Below are positions 34,102 through 42,683 of a stretch of 46,995 nt of DNA, one piece after another (positions within the stretch are counted from its first letter, which is position 1; each line of letters opens with the position of its first letter). The stretch lies in NCBI RefSeq assembly GCF_934230905.1, contig NZ_CAKQFJ010000016.1, forward strand, positions 1-46,995. Direction: 5' to 3'. Below the pieces are notes generated by a model. That model was not told where the DNA came from, did no database searches, and saw nothing but the letters and a program-made list of their open reading frames with translations. Made by a program: the position numbers and the translations under genes. Origin of the DNA: an uncultured Veillonella sp. GTDB lineage: Bacteria; Bacillota; Negativicutes; Veillonellales; Veillonellaceae.

Positions 34102-34560
34102 TCACTCATTCATAGAATAAGTTTTGATTAAAGCTTTTACCTCACGTCGTATCAAAATAGTATCTACCATATAGGAAACAATGATATAAGGAGATGCATT
34201 TATAATCGCTATAGGCGCTAATATAATTGCCACCCATAATAGATCTAGAGGATATGCATACCACTTAATCTCTATAGTATTTAAAATGGGTATAACATAA
34301 TCTATAACTCTTAATTCCCATTGCATTAATGGATTCAGTTCCTCACTTGTTCCTACCAGCCAAGCAAAGATAATCCCAAAAAGCAAAAAATATACTATGC
34401 CAACGGGAATTAATATCTTCGCTCTCTTTTTTAATAGATTACGACAAATCTCATCTTCTTCCTCTGGTGCTATATCATATAACATATTGCACTGAATCTG
34501 AATCCGTCTAAATCGATAGCGAATATACTTATACAAAATGTTATTCGGTGTATATAGCAT
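34102..34560 (-). CDS. Hypothetical membrane protein in the immunity-like cluster
   Basis: A 152-aa protein with two or three hydrophobic segments: about residues 50-70 (ILIPVGIVYFLLFGIIFAWL) and about 105-130 (LLWVAIILAPIAII then a short second stretch). Its N-terminus is basic. GGAG lies 6 nt before the ATG. I do not recognise the family. Membrane immunity proteins exist that block pore-forming or membrane-targeted toxins, and the position between two immunity-like genes suggests such a role. This is inference from context only. Confidence 0.6.
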   Translation of the reverse strand: MLYTPNNILYKYIRYRFRRIQIQCNMLYDIAPEEEDEICRNLLKKRAKILIPVGIVYFLLFGIIFAWLVGTSEELNPLMQWELRVIDYVIPILNTIEIKWYAYPLDLLWVAIILAPIAIINASPYIIVSYMVDTILIRREVKALIKTYSMNE

Positions 34561-34607
34561 AATAGGCTCCGCATATAAGTCATACTAACAAAATCATTGA
34601 AAGTATA

Positions 34608-34967
34608 TCATCCATCTATAGCAAAATAATGTAAATCTTTGAATTCATCATCCCAAAATGTAAAAGAAAAGATATGGGTATCATCAAAGGTTTGCTCGCA
34701 ATAGGTCACAGCATCTCGATCTGGTTCAATAATAGGCATACCTATCCGTGTTTTCACGTCATCAATAGTGACATTATCATACCAATCTCGTATTTCGTTA
34801 TAAATGAAAGTAGAAATTGCATCTATATTCTTATGGTAATTAACAGCCAATAATTTTGCAGTCTCTACATTGGCATCTGTTGGAACATCATCCCAGCAAA
34901 ATTGTATTCCTTCATAAGAAAAGGTGTATTGCTTTAACTGTTCATCATATATTATCCCATTAGTCAT
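34608..34967 (-). CDS. Small acidic hypothetical protein, possible immunity protein
   Basis: A 119-aa acidic soluble protein with strands at the N-terminus (KQYTFSYEGIQFCWDD), a central helix pair and a closing strand FSFTFWDDEFKDLHYFAIDG. This pattern, ending in an acidic hydrophobic strand, is common in small immunity families such as DUF2262-like proteins, but I cannot assign a family. It overlaps the upstream gene by 8 nt (ATGACTAA), so the two are translated together and their products may act together. Confidence 0.65.
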   Translation of the reverse strand: MTNGIIYDEQLKQYTFSYEGIQFCWDDVPTDANVETAKLLAVNYHKNIDAISTFIYNEIRDWYDNVTIDDVKTRIGMPIIEPDRDAVTYCEQTFDDTHIFSFTFWDDEFKDLHYFAIDG

Positions 34968-35379
34968 TTTCAGATTCCTTTACATAGCTTTCCATCTTCG
35001 GTCTTAAATCTAACACGATGTCCCACTCTTCCAATGATGGAACCTTATGATGTGCAATAAAATCTTCTATGATTTGTAATACCTCTTGATGTCCTAGCTC
35101 ATTTTTACCGTATATGATGGCACCTTGCTCACCATCATTGGTTACACTAAGCTCTATATGTAATAAATCGGTATCTTGATCACTACAAACTTGTACAAAA
35201 TTATACATTATATTATCTATTGGGATTGCATTTAATGGTGATATAACTACAAAATCCTGTTCTTGATCCTCAATAGCATAGAGATTTTGCTCAACCTCAT
35301 TCAAGGTAATCCCTTCATACTTATAGTCACCCACATCAATTGACCAATCTGTATATGTTTTCTCATAGTTATCTGTCAT
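34960..35379 (-). CDS. Small acidic hypothetical protein, possible immunity protein
   Basis: A 139-aa very acidic soluble protein. I do not recognise the family. It has a strand-rich first half (GITLNEVEQNLYAIEDQEQD; FVVISPLNAIPIDNIMYNFVQ), a ...HIELSVTNDG... strand, then a helix (HQEVLQIIEDFIAHH). GAGGAGA lies upstream of the ATG. It overlaps the following gene by 8 nt and lies 28 bp after the ankyrin gene. No membrane or signal segment is seen. Confidence 0.65.
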   Translation of the reverse strand: MTDNYEKTYTDWSIDVGDYKYEGITLNEVEQNLYAIEDQEQDFVVISPLNAIPIDNIMYNFVQVCSDQDTDLLHIELSVTNDGEQGAIIYGKNELGHQEVLQIIEDFIAHHKVPSLEEWDIVLDLRPKMESYVKESEND

Positions 35380-35407
35380 ATGTATCGACTCTCCTCTACG
35401 ATATACA

Positions 35408-36469
35408 TTAGAATAAGGTTTCTAATTGACCTGATATATCTACTATAAACTCATCAAACTTGCAAAGTTCCCTTAACTCTTGGTGTTCTGTATCATAACA
35501 ACCAATCTTTTTAGACTTAGGATCCCATACAACTTGCCAGTCATTATACTCACCTAGTTCTTTAGATAAACGTAATAGATTACAACGACCTAATTTAAAT
35601 GGAATCGTATCAATAAGTGGGAAGAACTCTATAGATATAAAATCAGAGTCTGGTAATTCAAAGTAAAGATGTTCACCTTCTAAAAAATTCACTAATGCTT
35701 TTGGTAATTTAAATAGCTTTAACTGATCCATTTTATTCTGTATATCATGGAACTCCGTAGGCTCTAGGGATTTAAAATACTCTGCCATTTCCATATCGCC
35801 TTTTTCAACGGCAATGCTATAGGGACGCATACCATCCTTTTCTGTGATGATCACGTCAGCACCATGTTCTACCAAGTATTTGCACATCTTTAAATCCACA
35901 TAACGAGCTGCTACACACAATGGGGTTGGCTTGAAGGGATATACAGAATCAGGCTTGTTGTAATTAATATCTACACCATTATAAGTAAAGAAATCTAAAA
36001 CCTCATAATTTCTATCTGTAATGATATTTCTGAAAGCTTTACCGCCATACTTCTGTACCGTATGGCCTAAGTCATGAATAATTTGTAGGTTCTCATATTT
36101 CTTACCATATAAAGCTGCTTGAAAAGCATCTACTTTCACACGGTTCAAAGCATGAATATTAGCACCATGAGCCACAACATAGTCTATAATCTCTTTATTA
36201 CCATACCGTACCGCTAATAAGAAACTTGGATTTTCATCATCATTAAGATTAGCACCATGCTCTACTAACCAATGAATACTTGGCAAACAACACATGACCA
36301 GCGCTAGTTCTAAGGGTGCATGCTCACTATATTCATCAATTTCTATAGGTTGATTAATATCCCAACCATTGGTTAATGCATTTTCTAACGCCCTAATATT
36401 TCCTGTTACAATATCTGTTACGATGTAAGGCACAGATTCAAATGCACCTAAATCTTTTAACTGTATCAT
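35408..36469 (-). CDS. Ankyrin-repeat protein with SUKH-like C-terminal domain
   Basis: A 353-aa protein, first gene of the cluster. Ankyrin repeats cover residues about 20-235; the clearest are PLELALVMCCLPSIHWLVEH (52-71), LLAVRYGNKEIIDYVVAHGA (84-103) and PLCVAARYVDLKMCKYLVEH (183-202). The C-terminal 100 residues (LPKALVNFLEGE; VVWDPKSKKIGCYD; KFDEFI) resemble a SUKH/SMI1 domain. Ankyrin proteins and SUKH domains both occur as immunity modules in polymorphic toxin loci, and fusions between them are known. A promoter and a Fur-like site lie directly upstream (36495-36522). Confidence 0.75.
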   Translation of the reverse strand: MIQLKDLGAFESVPYIVTDIVTGNIRALENALTNGWDINQPIEIDEYSEHAPLELALVMCCLPSIHWLVEHGANLNDDENPSFLLAVRYGNKEIIDYVVAHGANIHALNRVKVDAFQAALYGKKYENLQIIHDLGHTVQKYGGKAFRNIITDRNYEVLDFFTYNGVDINYNKPDSVYPFKPTPLCVAARYVDLKMCKYLVEHGADVIITEKDGMRPYSIAVEKGDMEMAEYFKSLEPTEFHDIQNKMDQLKLFKLPKALVNFLEGEHLYFELPDSDFISIEFFPLIDTIPFKLGRCNLLRLSKELGEYNDWQVVWDPKSKKIGCYDTEHQELRELCKFDEFIVDISGQLETLF

Positions 36470-36494
36470 GTCTATCTCCCATGAAATATATTTT

Positions 36495-36522
36495 TAAAAT
36501 GATTATCACTAATTACATTATA
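36495..36522 (-). promoter_or_regulatory. Promoter with overlapping Fur-like box for the immunity-like cluster
   Basis: A TATAAT -10 is at 36517-36522 (minus) with a poor -35 (TACACT) 17 bp upstream. Downstream of it, 36495-36513 reads ATTAGTGATAATCATTTTA on the minus strand, matching the 19-bp Fur consensus at 14 positions, including an unbroken 11-nt core TGATAATCATT. It would cover the start site, the right place for iron-dependent repression. No binding evidence is available. Confidence 0.35.
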
Positions 36523-36552
36523 TTACATTTATAAGTATGAGTGTATAGTAAA

Positions 36553-36576
36553 AGCCCTTCGCATAAGTGAAGGGCT
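36553..36576 (-). terminator. Terminator after the PPOX-like gene
   Basis: An 8-bp stem agcccttc/gaagggct with an 8-nt loop is followed on the minus strand by TTTTACT. It lies 7 bp past the gene and separates it from the immunity-like cluster. Confidence 0.75.
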
Positions 36577-36582
36577 AATCTA

Positions 36583-37062
36583 TTATTTCTCTTGTACTTG
36601 TTTACCACTCATATGTTCAATAGTAATTTCAAACATTTGAACTGCTCTACCAGCATGAGCAATCTCTTCATCTACAAGCTGCTCACTAGGATAATATTTC
36701 ATAGCAAATTCTTTTAATCGATCTATAGATTCTGAACCTGCCTCTAATAAACGACATCTCCCAAATACAACTACACTTTGCACATACGGTGCCCAGGATT
36801 CAGCTTCATCAATACGCTCATTACCATATACGGTAAAACATACCTTATCTGAAACTTTCAATGCCTCTACTTTATGACCAGCTTTGGCTCCATGAAAATA
36901 AATTTTCTGTGCAAGACTATCGTAAAAATAATTAATAGGAATAGCATAAGGGTAACCATTATCGCCATTCATGGCTAGAATACCTCGACGATTAGATTGT
37001 AATAAAGCTTCTGCAGCACTATGATTTATTTCATTTATCTTTTTGCGAACTGGTTTAAACAT
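36583..37062 (-). CDS. Pyridoxamine 5'-phosphate oxidase-like flavin protein (NimA-like)
   Basis: A 159-aa split-barrel FMN-binding protein. GILAMNGDNGYPYAIPINYFYD near residues 28-49 and KIYFHGAKAGHKVEAL near 53-68 are family signatures, and the C-terminal strand is VQMFEITIEHMSGK. Relatives include 5-nitroimidazole reductases (Nim) and uncharacterised flavin reductases; PdxH activity itself is unlikely. It has its own terminator. It is wedged between the immunity-like cluster and the restriction locus and may be part of the core genome interrupted by both. Confidence 0.85.
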   Translation of the reverse strand: MFKPVRKKINEINHSAAEALLQSNRRGILAMNGDNGYPYAIPINYFYDSLAQKIYFHGAKAGHKVEALKVSDKVCFTVYGNERIDEAESWAPYVQSVVVFGRCRLLEAGSESIDRLKEFAMKYYPSEQLVDEEIAHAGRAVQMFEITIEHMSGKQVQEK

Positions 37063-37078
37063 AATATATCTCCTAATT

Positions 37079-37515
37079 TTATTTATTAATCGTATTTACA
37101 AGATACATAAAAGTACCACTATTAGTATCATCAACTTTAGAATACTCTTTCCAATTTATTGGATACATACCCGTTAATACTATGGGTATTTCCATTCCAC
37201 GCATTGTTCCTTTTCCTGTATTATAAGGTGGATCAATATAAATAACATCTATTTTTCCAAGATAACTCTCTTGCAATAGCTTTAGTACTTCTAGGTTATC
37301 GCCCTCTATATATAAATTTTCAGTATTGTCCCAATTTACGCTTTCTACTTGCAAGGTCTCCGTGTTTTTCTTATTGGTTTATTCGCTTCAATAATAGCAG
37401 CTTTTTTACCGACCCAGGTAGACTCATATGCTCCATCACTATCCACAATTTCATCAGAAAGCATTTGCTTTAACATTTTAAAATTTAAAGCTTTTTTCAA
37501 CTTATCATCTACAGT
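37079..37515 (-). pseudogene. Remnant of a type III restriction methyltransferase (mod)
   Basis: Two frames together match the N-terminus of a Mod adenine methyltransferase. The first, from just after the M48 stop, reads LKKALNFKMLKQMLSDEIVD, then WVGKKAAIIEANKPIRKT, and stops at TAG (37345-37347). One base out of frame, the reading continues VESVNWDNTENLYIEGDNLE... to the catalytic motif DPPYNTG near 37230, so a single-base loss explains the break. After the motif the homology collapses into about 40 unrelated or deleted-together residues and stops at 37079. The target-recognition and remaining methyltransferase parts are gone, and no res gene is present. It is not functional. Confidence 0.85.
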
Positions 37516-37516
37516 A

Positions 37517-38260
37517 CTAGATTCTGTAATTCAACCTTTGCAATGGACTTTCATCCTGTGCATCATAATAATCTAACCGAGAATCATTTAATTCCTTTCT
37601 TATCGAACGCCAGTTTTTCATATATAAGTCCATATAAGCAATAAAAGTAGCATTATGCGTACGCTCTCTCAAATGAATTAACTCATGTAGAATTACATAC
37701 TCTAAACATTCTATTGGCTTCTGTGCTAATTGCAGATTGAACCATAATCTTTTCTTATCAGTATTACATGTGCCCCATCGAGTAACCATATACTTTGTTT
37801 GCCATGAGTCACAATGCAAACCAGTTATAGATTCCCATTTTGGAAGTAAACGTTCTATTTCTTTTTTCAATATCAGACGATACTGTTCACGCACGTAATT
37901 TTCTCTTTGTCTTACAGTACTGTCCTCGCGCATAGAAAGAATAGCTTTATCACCTTGTAGCACAAAACTATTCCTTTGTGAGTCTGGGATAAATGTTAGA
38001 TAATATTGCTTCCCCCAGAAATACATAGTTTCGCCACTAACATATTGACGTTTTGCGCTACGAGGCTGCTGTTGGAACTTTTCAATCTGTTTTTTAATCC
38101 AGCTGAGATTAGTTCGAGCATACACCTCGATCGCCTTATCATCCATTGATGATGGTGCTGAAATTACAACATGCCCATCAGGTGGTTTAACCTGAAGGTG
38201 CATATTCTTAATATTCTTTTTTTGAATATCAATCGGTATGCCCGAAATCACAATTCTCAT
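37517..38260 (-). CDS. M48/YgjP-type zinc metallopeptidase-like protein
   Basis: A 247-aa protein of the DUF45/YgjP family. The zinc motif HELIH is at residues 192-196, with a third histidine at 202 (RTHN), and RWGTCNTDKKRLWFN near residues 161-175 is a family hallmark. The N-terminus is strand-rich (INMHLQVKPPDGHVVISAPS-like). Such genes are often found at the end of type I restriction-modification operons, but their role there is unknown. It starts 3 bp after hsdR, so it is co-translated with it. Confidence 0.88.
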   Translation of the reverse strand: MRIVISGIPIDIQKKNIKNMHLQVKPPDGHVVISAPSSMDDKAIEVYARTNLSWIKKQIEKFQQQPRSAKRQYVSGETMYFWGKQYYLTFIPDSQRNSFVLQGDKAILSMREDSTVRQRENYVREQYRLILKKEIERLLPKWESITGLHCDSWQTKYMVTRWGTCNTDKKRLWFNLQLAQKPIECLEYVILHELIHLRERTHNATFIAYMDLYMKNWRSIRKELNDSRLDYYDAQDESPLQRLNYRI

Positions 38261-38263
38261 CTA

Positions 38264-41200
38264 TTAATATTCCTCCTGTTTCTCAATGATTTTGAAAAGA
38301 CGCTCAACCTCAGCATCATCATTGAGAATAGCAAATAACGCTCTTTTAATACGGTTTTCTTTTATAGAATCACCACGGAAACCGCTCATCTTACTACCCA
38401 TAACTGCTTTATGAAGCTTTATAGCAAGTGCTTCACATCTGCCGACATTATCATACAATGCCTGCATAGCTTTACTCTTTCTAACGCTCTCAGGGTAATC
38501 TTCATTCTGTTCCGGATAGTCTACATTTTTAGCTAACTTAATATACTCATCAAGAAGTTCTTTATATGACAGTACTCCTTGCTGCCTATCCTGAATCAAT
38601 TTATCCAGAATAGAAGACATCTTCTCATAGTACTTTGGATTGACAGTGACCTTTTCCACCATCTTACGACGAATGTTATTCTCAATAGCTTCAGCTGCAC
38701 CTTCTTTTTGGCCTGAAGGAGTATCATCTCCGGTCATTGTTTCACCTTGGTCAACAACAAAATCAAGTAAAGTTAAGTCATCGAATTCTCCAATTTTAAT
38801 ACTATCTGAAGCAATAATATAATTATCGATAAGCTTACGCATATCTGGTTCATAAGCTTTGAAATCTAAGAAATCACCGCTCTTGTTTCCGATGGTCTGC
38901 TTTAACTCGATATAAAAATGAACCTTATTCTCGTAGTCATTAAGTTCTGTTGCAGTGCAAACATCTACCATGTATTGTTTTGCTTCTGCAAATGCACGAA
39001 CTAAACTACTTACAAGCTTATATAATTTTTCACGAAGGCGAACAAAGATTTCACCCATGTCTTCGCTCATGCCAGAAACACCACAGAAATAGTGAAGATA
39101 CTGTAAATCTTCTCTAGGCGCTTCGACACTCTCGCATAGCTCTTCAAGTTCCTCGTATACTTCTCTAAAATGCTTAATGGCTTCATCACCTCTATCTTTG
39201 ATAAGTCCATCAACATCTTCAGGGGCATAATTTTCAAATGCACCGGAAGTATATTTGTCCATTGCATTTTTCAGGTCACCAAAAAGCTGTTTATAATCAA
39301 CGATGTAACCAAACTCTTTAGTATCACCATCAAGTCTGTTTACACGACAAATTGCTTGGAAAAGTCCATGATCTTGCATACTCTTATCGATATACAAATA
39401 CGTACAAGGAGGAGCATCAAAACCGGTAAGCAATTTGTCGACAACAATAAGAAGCTTCATATTTGCTGGCTGATTAATAAATTTGTCTTTTGCCTCGGTT
39501 TCAAAATCTTCAACCTTCTTTTGAATAGATACTTTTTCTGGAAGGTTATTAGGGTCGAGTCCTAACATGCGAAGATATATATCATACTTTTCAAAAGTTT
39601 CGGTTTCATCATCAGCGCTCACAGTATTAGTTCTTAAATCACCAGCCTGCGGTGTGTAAGAAGAGATAATCGCGCATTTCTTGAAACCTCTTTGCTGGAA
39701 GATTTCATAATATTTACATGCTGTATAGATAGAGTCGGCAACAAGAATTGCATTACCATTTCCATCCATCAAACGAGGTTTTAAATCAAAGTCCTGAATG
39801 ATATCCCAAGCTACACGCTCAAGTCTTGAACGAGAACTATAGATTTTCTGCATGCTTGCCCATTTTTCTTTCAGCTTTGCTTTTGCTCTGGTAGAAAGAG
39901 TACGAGTCTTTACATCAAACCACTGGTCAATTCTATCATGTGCAGTAATGTCCTGTGGAATATCACGATACTCATATCTTAAATCCAGTACAACACCATC
40001 TCGTACAGCTTCGTTATATTTATAGCTGTGAATATATGTACCAAAGACTTCGATACTAGTTTTCTTATCTTTTTTAAGAAGTGGGGTTCCGGTAAAACCA
40101 ATAAAGATAGCCTCTGGCATAATTGCCTGCATTGCTGCATGAAGCTTACCAGATTGAGTTCTGTGACACTCATCAACGAATACATAAAGCTTTCCTTTTG
40201 CTTTAAAATCAGCAGGGAGTGCCTTCTTTAATTCATCAATATATTTATCGTAGTCAGACTCAGTAGCCTCACCACCTCGACGACCAAACTTATGTACCAA
40301 AGAGCATAACAAAGAGTCATCATAAGAATTTAGCTTCTGCAACAAATCATCACAGCTCTTAGTTCTTGCTATTTTTTCATCTACACCTTTGTATGTTTTT
40401 TCAATCTGCTCATCAAGTTCGTCTCGGTCTGTGACAATAAGAACACGTGAATTCTCATCTTCACCATTAGCTAAAATCCATTTAGAAAGCCAAACCATAG
40501 TAAGCGTTTTACCACTGCCTTGTGTATGCCAGATAATACCACCACGTTGTTTTGCTAATCTGTTCTGTGTACGCTTAATACCATAGAACTGGTTATAGCG
40601 GCATACCTTCTTAATACCTTTATCAAAAACAACAAAGTTTTCTAAAAGGTCAATAAAACGTTTTTTATCGAACATCTGATAAAGCTGCTGTAAAAGCAAA
40701 TTATCAAGATGCTCACAATAAGCCATGATACGTTCATCCTCCGGGTCACGCTCATCTTCATTTTCATGGAAGCCGTCTGGTTTCCATTCCATATAATATT
40801 TTTCACCAGTAAGAATAGTACCATAACGTAATCCTTCTGTTTCGTTACCAGCCATACAGAACTGCATTGTTGTAAAGAATGGTGCAATAAAGCCATCTTT
40901 CTGATTAGTCAGATTCTGGCGGATACCATTCGAAACCGAAACACTACTTTTCTTAAGTTCAATTACAGCCATTGCAATACCATTTACATATATTACAAGG
41001 TCTGGTCTCTTTTCCTGACGGTCAACGACAGTTACTTCTTCTGCGATTGCAAAGTCATTATTAGTAGGTGTAACAACATCCATGAAGTAAACAGTCTTTG
41101 GTGCACCTTTTGGTGTTTCCTTGACTTTTGCTCCATACTTCAAGAGTGTGTATACATTCCTGTTCGCATCATATAAACCATGAGTCATATCCTCTGATGC

Positions 41201-41404
41201 CTTAACCAATTCTGCAACAGCTCCATCTATTAACTTCTGGCTGTAACCGCTAAGGCGTAAATACGCACGAAGACGGTCTTCACGAATATTTTTATTTTCG
41301 ACATCTTTTAAATTGCCTAAATAGTTATAATCAAGGATATCTCTATCCTTAAAGAAGCTAACCACACGGTCTTGGGTAGCTCTCTCAGGGTCGCCAATGC
41401 TCAT
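38264..41404 (-). CDS. hsdR: Type I restriction endonuclease, R subunit
   Basis: A 1046-aa motor-nuclease subunit that, with HsdM and HsdS, translocates and cuts unmethylated DNA. The nuclease domain is N-terminal with Asp135 (RPDLVIYV) and Glu149-x-Lys151 (IELKK). The SF2 motor has Walker A at 294-300 (TQGSGKT), DECH at 411-414, and FTGTP near 440. Later motor motifs (LLTGFDAP, QAICRVNR) are intact, and a helical C-terminal region follows. There is no frameshift. The gap to hsdS is 13 bp. Confidence 0.96.
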   Translation of the reverse strand: MSIGDPERATQDRVVSFFKDRDILDYNYLGNLKDVENKNIREDRLRAYLRLSGYSQKLIDGAVAELVKASEDMTHGLYDANRNVYTLLKYGAKVKETPKGAPKTVYFMDVVTPTNNDFAIAEEVTVVDRQEKRPDLVIYVNGIAMAVIELKKSSVSVSNGIRQNLTNQKDGFIAPFFTTMQFCMAGNETEGLRYGTILTGEKYYMEWKPDGFHENEDERDPEDERIMAYCEHLDNLLLQQLYQMFDKKRFIDLLENFVVFDKGIKKVCRYNQFYGIKRTQNRLAKQRGGIIWHTQGSGKTLTMVWLSKWILANGEDENSRVLIVTDRDELDEQIEKTYKGVDEKIARTKSCDDLLQKLNSYDDSLLCSLVHKFGRRGGEATESDYDKYIDELKKALPADFKAKGKLYVFVDECHRTQSGKLHAAMQAIMPEAIFIGFTGTPLLKKDKKTSIEVFGTYIHSYKYNEAVRDGVVLDLRYEYRDIPQDITAHDRIDQWFDVKTRTLSTRAKAKLKEKWASMQKIYSSRSRLERVAWDIIQDFDLKPRLMDGNGNAILVADSIYTACKYYEIFQQRGFKKCAIISSYTPQAGDLRTNTVSADDETETFEKYDIYLRMLGLDPNNLPEKVSIQKKVEDFETEAKDKFINQPANMKLLIVVDKLLTGFDAPPCTYLYIDKSMQDHGLFQAICRVNRLDGDTKEFGYIVDYKQLFGDLKNAMDKYTSGAFENYAPEDVDGLIKDRGDEAIKHFREVYEELEELCESVEAPREDLQYLHYFCGVSGMSEDMGEIFVRLREKLYKLVSSLVRAFAEAKQYMVDVCTATELNDYENKVHFYIELKQTIGNKSGDFLDFKAYEPDMRKLIDNYIIASDSIKIGEFDDLTLLDFVVDQGETMTGDDTPSGQKEGAAEAIENNIRRKMVEKVTVNPKYYEKMSSILDKLIQDRQQGVLSYKELLDEYIKLAKNVDYPEQNEDYPESVRKSKAMQALYDNVGRCEALAIKLHKAVMGSKMSGFRGDSIKENRIKRALFAILNDDAEVERLFKIIEKQEEY

Positions 41405-41417
41405 GCGTATTTCCTCC

Positions 41418-42683
41418 TTATACTAATCTAATTTTTCCTGTTAGCAGGTCATCCATCATGCCGGCCTTAAGATTTTTATATTTATTGATCTTTTCTTCAA
41501 GTTGACAAATATCTTTTTCCATATCAGCCATCATGCTAGTAATAGCAATTCTTTCATCCTTTTCCGGAATAGGAATCGAAAAGTTTCTAACATCTTCTAC
41601 CGTAAGATTATGTTGTGCACCAGCTTTTTCATTTTCAAATATCATTTTCTGCCCGTTAGGACTTAACAGGTACAACATAGCCCACTCTACTAAATCAGAG
41701 TTCTTAAACTTTGCTACACCAACAGCTCCGCCAACAAATGCACTTCTATCATTATTGAATAAAGCAGCGTTTCCGATTCTTCCTGAAATAGATATTAGTA
41801 AGCAAACTTCATCTAAGAGAATCTTTGGATATTTGTATGCAACAGAAATAGGAATGTAAAAATCTGTATCAAAATTGATTTTATATCCTTCGAAATCCTT
41901 ATTCTGCAAAAAAGGTAATGTATTATTATAATTGACTTGTACTAAAGATGGTTTTATCTCAGCACTATAGTCAAATCCAGTTTGTTTTGTTACCAACACA
42001 CACAATTCATCAATTGATTTAATATCCCACTTAGAGGTAAAACCTGGAAGTCTTTCATCACCAGATAAATATCTTTGCATCACCCCAGTTTTTATATTCT
42101 TCTTCTTTTCTATTTCCTTTTCAAACACACTAATAAGCTCATCAACATCACTCAAAGTTTCTGCTATTGCATTTTGTTCTTCTGTAGAAGGTAGTGGTAC
42201 AAGAAAATTTCTAATTCTTTCTAATGCCAACTTTGGCTGAGCGCCTATTGTTTGAGTTGATTCTATTTGACGCTTTATATAATTGCTCATCAACCAATAC
42301 ATTAAATAATCTTGATTACATTTTATGTCAGTTATTTTATTTGCATTTTCAGTTAAATTTGCACCATTCAGTCTGGGAGGAACTTTACCAACAAGGCCCA
42401 ACGTTCCTGCTACAGAAATATAAACATCATTATCATATATTTTATATTGCTCAATAACATCTACAACTTCTTCCGGAACATACTTAATATCGCCTTCATC
42501 AATATGTCCCATCATCATATCTGCAACTCTAATATACGGGTGTGAGTTTGGAACATCAGATAAAGAATAACCCTTTGGCAATCGTTTTCCACTTTTTACA
42601 ATTCCTATACATGGTTCTATTTTTTTTATGTCCCAATCTGAAGGAATTAAACCAATTTCTGTTTCTTTCATCGAATTTACCAT
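41418..42683 (-). CDS. hsdS: Type I restriction-modification specificity subunit
   Basis: A 421-aa DNA-recognition subunit with the usual two target-recognition domains, each followed by a conserved coiled coil: PLPSTEEQNAIAETLSDVDE...LKTGVMQ-type near residues 165-210 and PIPEKDERIAITSMMADMEK...LKAGMMDDLLTGK near 370-421. The recognition sequence cannot be read from sequence alone. The start overlaps the hsdM stop by 7 nt. No second or silent hsdS copy or invertase is in the window, so phase variation by inversion is not supported. Confidence 0.94.
   Translation of the reverse strand: MVNSMKETEIGLIPSDWDIKKIEPCIGIVKSGKRLPKGYSLSDVPNSHPYIRVADMMMGHIDEGDIKYVPEEVVDVIEQYKIYDNDVYISVAGTLGLVGKVPPRLNGANLTENANKITDIKCNQDYLMYWLMSNYIKRQIESTQTIGAQPKLALERIRNFLVPLPSTEEQNAIAETLSDVDELISVFEKEIEKKKNIKTGVMQRYLSGDERLPGFTSKWDIKSIDELCVLVTKQTGFDYSAEIKPSLVQVNYNNTLPFLQNKDFEGYKINFDTDFYIPISVAYKYPKILLDEVCLLISISGRIGNAALFNNDRSAFVGGAVGVAKFKNSDLVEWAMLYLLSPNGQKMIFENEKAGAQHNLTVEDVRNFSIPIPEKDERIAITSMMADMEKDICQLEEKINKYKNLKAGMMDDLLTGKIRLV

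Noticed and set aside
34102..34560. Holin or toxin reading of the membrane protein
   Set aside because: Length, segment pattern and position among immunity-like genes do not favour a holin, and no lysis partner is present.
37349..37576. Plus-strand frame of 75 codons across the mod remnant
   Set aside because: It is the complement of the decayed methyltransferase and has no start signal.
41418..42683. Phase-variable hsdS by inversion
   Set aside because: Only one hsdS is present, with no inverted partial copy and no recombinase gene in the window.
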